A DNA stretch of 7,397 nt from Endomicrobiia bacterium (GTDB taxonomy: Bacteria > Elusimicrobiota > Endomicrobiia > PHAN01): positions 1 through 7,397 of the forward strand of contig JASEHK010000069.1 in assembly GCA_030018875.1 (NCBI GenBank), written 5' to 3'. Below the pieces are notes generated by a model. It was not told the origin of the DNA. It saw nothing but the letters and a program-made list of their open reading frames with translations, and ran no database searches. Position 1 is the first letter of the stretch. Every line of letters begins with the position of its first letter. Positions 4,888 to 7,397 of this stretch are shown here, one piece after another. A program made the translations under genes and the position numbers.

Positions 4888-7386
4888 ATGAAAAAAAACA
4901 TTGATATTATCATCGGCGTTGCGCTGACACTTATCGTGTCCGTTTTTTATCTGGCCGATTTTTCGGCGCTCAAAATACTGGAATTAAAAACTTACGACTG
5001 GCGCGCCCAGCTCAAGACCGACGATCCCCCCGGCGAAGTCGTGATAGTCGCCATAGACAATGAAAGCATCTCAAGAATAGGACGATGGCCGTGGCCGCGC
5101 TCCGTCGCCGCCGAACTGCTCGAAAAATTAAACGCCGCCGGTCCCAGGGTGATAGGCCTTAACGTTCTTTTTTCGGAACAGGAGCGGAACCCCGGCCTTG
5201 CGGAAATAAAGGAACTCAAAAACAGGCTCGGCGCCGAGGCCGGTCAACGACCGGCCGAACGCTCTTACGCGAAAAAAATCGTGGCCGAACTCGAATCTCT
5301 CGAAGCTCGGTTAGACAACGACACAAAACTCTCGGCGACAGTGGCGTCCCTCGACAATCTCGTGCTCCCGATGTACTTCACCCTCTCTGCGGGAGGGCCG
5401 CTTCCTCCGGAGGATATACTTGCCAAAATAGCTTCCAGCGGCGTGGATTTCCCCGGCAATATGATGCCCGAGGCATCGGGCCTCACCGCGCCGATAGGAC
5501 AATTCCTCGCCCCAAAAGCGCTCGTGGGTCACGTCAATATATATCCCGACGCCGACGGAGTTGTCCGCGCGGAAATGCCTTTCATAGATTTCCAGGGCAA
5601 ACTATACCCGTCATTCGCCCTCGCCACGGCTCTCAAATACCTTAACTTGATGCCCGACGCGCTGTTCCTGACACCCTCGGAGCTCAAGATAGGCAAACGC
5701 GGCTCACTGCTTTTCGACGAGCGCGGGTTTATGCTGCTGAGCTATTACGGCGGATACAAGACATTCCCCTATTACAGCGCGCATGAGATTATCGAGGACA
5801 AAATATCTCCCGAAACCTTCCGCGATAAGATAGTCCTCGTCGGAAACACGGCCACGGGCGTGGCGGATTTCAACGTTACTCCTCTTGCGCCCGCCGTCCC
5901 TGGGATAGAAATAATCGCCACGACCATAGAAAACGCCCTGCACTTTCGGTTCGTGCGCAGACCTGATTGGGCATTTGTTGCGGAGTTGGCGGCCATCCTG
6001 CTTATCGGCGTCTACATCAGCATAGTCCTGCCGAAGATGCGCGCAAAGTTCGCGGCCATCGTTTCCGGCGGAGCGTTCGCGTTATTCCTCGTCGCGGGCA
6101 TTTATTTTTTCGCGGCGCAGAGCCTGTGGCTTAAAATATCTTATCCATTGTTTCTCATAGCGTCGGGATACCTTCTGATAACATCAAAAAAGTTTCTTAT
6201 CACCGAGCGCAGGAAAGAACTCGTTGAGGCCGACTCCATAGAGACGAACAAAATGCTCGGTCTGTCCTTCCAGGGGCAGGGAATGCTCGATATGGCTTTT
6301 GAGAAGTTTCGCAAGTGCCCGCTCGACGACGCGATGAAAGACCTGCTTTACAATCTGGCTCTGGACTTCGAGAGAAAACGACAATATAACAAGGCGATGT
6401 CAGTGCTTGGACACATCGAAAAAATAGACCCCAAGTTCAAAGATATCGCGGAGAAAATAAAGAATCTCAGGGACGCCTCGGAAGGTAAAGTCGGCGCAGG
6501 CGGGCTCGGCAAGAAGCCCGATGCGGGCGGCACCGTCATAGTCGAGGGAGCGTCTCAGACCCCTACGCTGGGAAGGTACGAAGTATCCAAGGAACTCGGC
6601 AAGGGAGCGATGGGAATAGTTTATCTCGGAAAAGATCCTAAAATCAACCGCACCGTCGCCATAAAAACGCTGCAGTTCGATTCGGACCTCGACGAAGCGC
6701 AACTCAAAATGGTCAAGGAGAGATTCTTCCGCGAAGCCGAATCGGCGGGGATGCTCAATCACCCGAACATCATAACCATATATGACGCGGGCGAGGACTA
6801 CGACATTTCCTACATCGCCATGGAGCTTCTCGACGGAGACGACTTAAAGAAAAACTGCGACAAGCAGAACCTTTTGCCGGCGCGGCGGGTCGTGGACATA
6901 GTCGCAAAAGTCGCAAACGCCCTCGAATACGCGCACAAGCAGGGCATAGTGCACCGCGACATCAAGCCCTCCAACATTATGATACTCAAAGACGGGACGG
7001 TCAAGGTTACGGACTTCGGCATAGCGCGCATAACTTCGTCGAGCAAGACGGCCACCGGCACGGTTCTTGGCACGCCGTCGTATATGTCTCCGGAGCAGAT
7101 AGCCGGCAAAAAAGCCGACGGCAGGGCGGACATATTTTCGCTGGGCGTTACCCTTTACGAACTCTTGACCGGCGTCAAACCTTTCGAGGGAGAATCTATA
7201 GCGCAACTGCTGTTTCAGATAACCCAGGCCAAACACCCCGACCCCAAACAATACAATCCCGCGATTACGGACGCGCTTCGAGACATCCTCGACAAGGCGC
7301 TCGAAAAAGACCCTGAAAAAAGATACCAGAACGCGGGCGAGATGGAGAAAGACCTTCTTGCCGCTCTCGAAGGATTGCCGATATGA
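4888..7386 (+). CDS. CHASE2-domain transmembrane Ser/Thr protein kinase with TPR-like linker
   Basis: This 832-residue, apparently complete receptor-type kinase has, in order: TM1 at 6-24; an extracytoplasmic CHASE2 sensor at about 25-355 with a charged, coiled-coil-like insert at 100-148; three membrane helices near 361-381, 386-408 and 415-433; two TPR-like helical pairs at 455-520; a Gly-rich linker at 530-560; and a Hanks-type kinase at 564-827. Four membrane passes put the kinase in the cytoplasm. Catalytic features are all present: GKGAMG loop (571-576), K593 in AIK, E616, HRD with D691, K693 and N696, DFG at 709-711, activation segment GTPSYMSPEQ (728-737), D748 and R812. It should therefore be active and phosphorylate Ser/Thr targets when CHASE2 senses an unknown signal. 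The stop overlaps the next gene's start as ATGA, so they probably form an operon. It is divergent from the efflux operon, with no evidence of a functional link. Confidence 0.96.
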   Translation: MKKNIDIIIGVALTLIVSVFYLADFSALKILELKTYDWRAQLKTDDPPGEVVIVAIDNESISRIGRWPWPRSVAAELLEKLNAAGPRVIGLNVLFSEQERNPGLAEIKELKNRLGAEAGQRPAERSYAKKIVAELESLEARLDNDTKLSATVASLDNLVLPMYFTLSAGGPLPPEDILAKIASSGVDFPGNMMPEASGLTAPIGQFLAPKALVGHVNIYPDADGVVRAEMPFIDFQGKLYPSFALATALKYLNLMPDALFLTPSELKIGKRGSLLFDERGFMLLSYYGGYKTFPYYSAHEIIEDKISPETFRDKIVLVGNTATGVADFNVTPLAPAVPGIEIIATTIENALHFRFVRRPDWAFVAELAAILLIGVYISIVLPKMRAKFAAIVSGGAFALFLVAGIYFFAAQSLWLKISYPLFLIASGYLLITSKKFLITERRKELVEADSIETNKMLGLSFQGQGMLDMAFEKFRKCPLDDAMKDLLYNLALDFERKRQYNKAMSVLGHIEKIDPKFKDIAEKIKNLRDASEGKVGAGGLGKKPDAGGTVIVEGASQTPTLGRYEVSKELGKGAMGIVYLGKDPKINRTVAIKTLQFDSDLDEAQLKMVKERFFREAESAGMLNHPNIITIYDAGEDYDISYIAMELLDGDDLKKNCDKQNLLPARRVVDIVAKVANALEYAHKQGIVHRDIKPSNIMILKDGTVKVTDFGIARITSSSKTATGTVLGTPSYMSPEQIAGKKADGRADIFSLGVTLYELLTGVKPFEGESIAQLLFQITQAKHPDPKQYNPAITDALRDILDKALEKDPEKRYQNAGEMEKDLLAALEGLPI

Positions 7387-7397
7387 AAATAGCCGCC
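7383..7397 (+). CDS. start of the next gene, cut by the right edge
   Basis: An ATG at 7383-7385 overlaps the kinase stop codon as ATGA and reads M-K-I-A-A to the window edge. The same overlap is used between the TetR and hybrid genes, which supports a real, translationally coupled start. Five residues say nothing about function. Bacterial Hanks-type kinases often neighbour a phosphatase or an FHA or sensor protein, but nothing here shows that. Confidence 0.5.

Overview
This window looks like chromosomal DNA from a Gram-negative bacterium. Support comes from an RND efflux permease, TolC-type outer-membrane channel sequence, a periplasmic adaptor sequence and a TetR regulator. Base composition is moderate. 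Coding regions use many ATA and AAA codons alongside GC-rich ones, and neighbouring genes often overlap as ATGA. I cannot name a lineage. An uncultured group such as Elusimicrobiota, Omnitrophota or a deltaproteobacterial relative would fit, but that is only an impression.

Layout. The left 4.6 kb is one minus-strand efflux operon, read from right to left: a TetR repressor (4582-3953), a hybrid TolC/adaptor gene (3956-2961), then an AcrB/HAE1-type RND permease that starts at 2883 and runs off the left edge. The right part is a plus-strand gene (4888-7386) for a membrane-anchored CHASE2-TPR-Ser/Thr kinase. It overlaps the start of a further gene cut by the right edge. The 305-bp divergent intergenic region (4583-4887) holds a near-consensus sigma70 promoter for the efflux operon, a palindromic operator just downstream of its -10 box, an array of 7-bp repeats arranged as an inverted repeat, a weaker promoter for the kinase gene, and a hairpin in the kinase leader.

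How the genes work together. The operon has the classic form: a repressor that probably binds the operator over its own transcription start, followed by efflux parts. Two of its three genes appear damaged. The TolC and adaptor genes, normally separate, are joined in frame into one 331-residue protein that keeps the signal peptide and first part of TolC and only the C-terminal half of the adaptor. The RND gene changes frame at a run of eight A, exactly at the linker between its two structural halves. Either this operon is decaying, or the sequence has assembly or base-call errors, or an unusual hybrid and slippage-dependent pump exists. The regulator, promoter and operator look intact. The kinase gene looks complete, with every catalytic motif present, and probably senses an extracytoplasmic signal through CHASE2.
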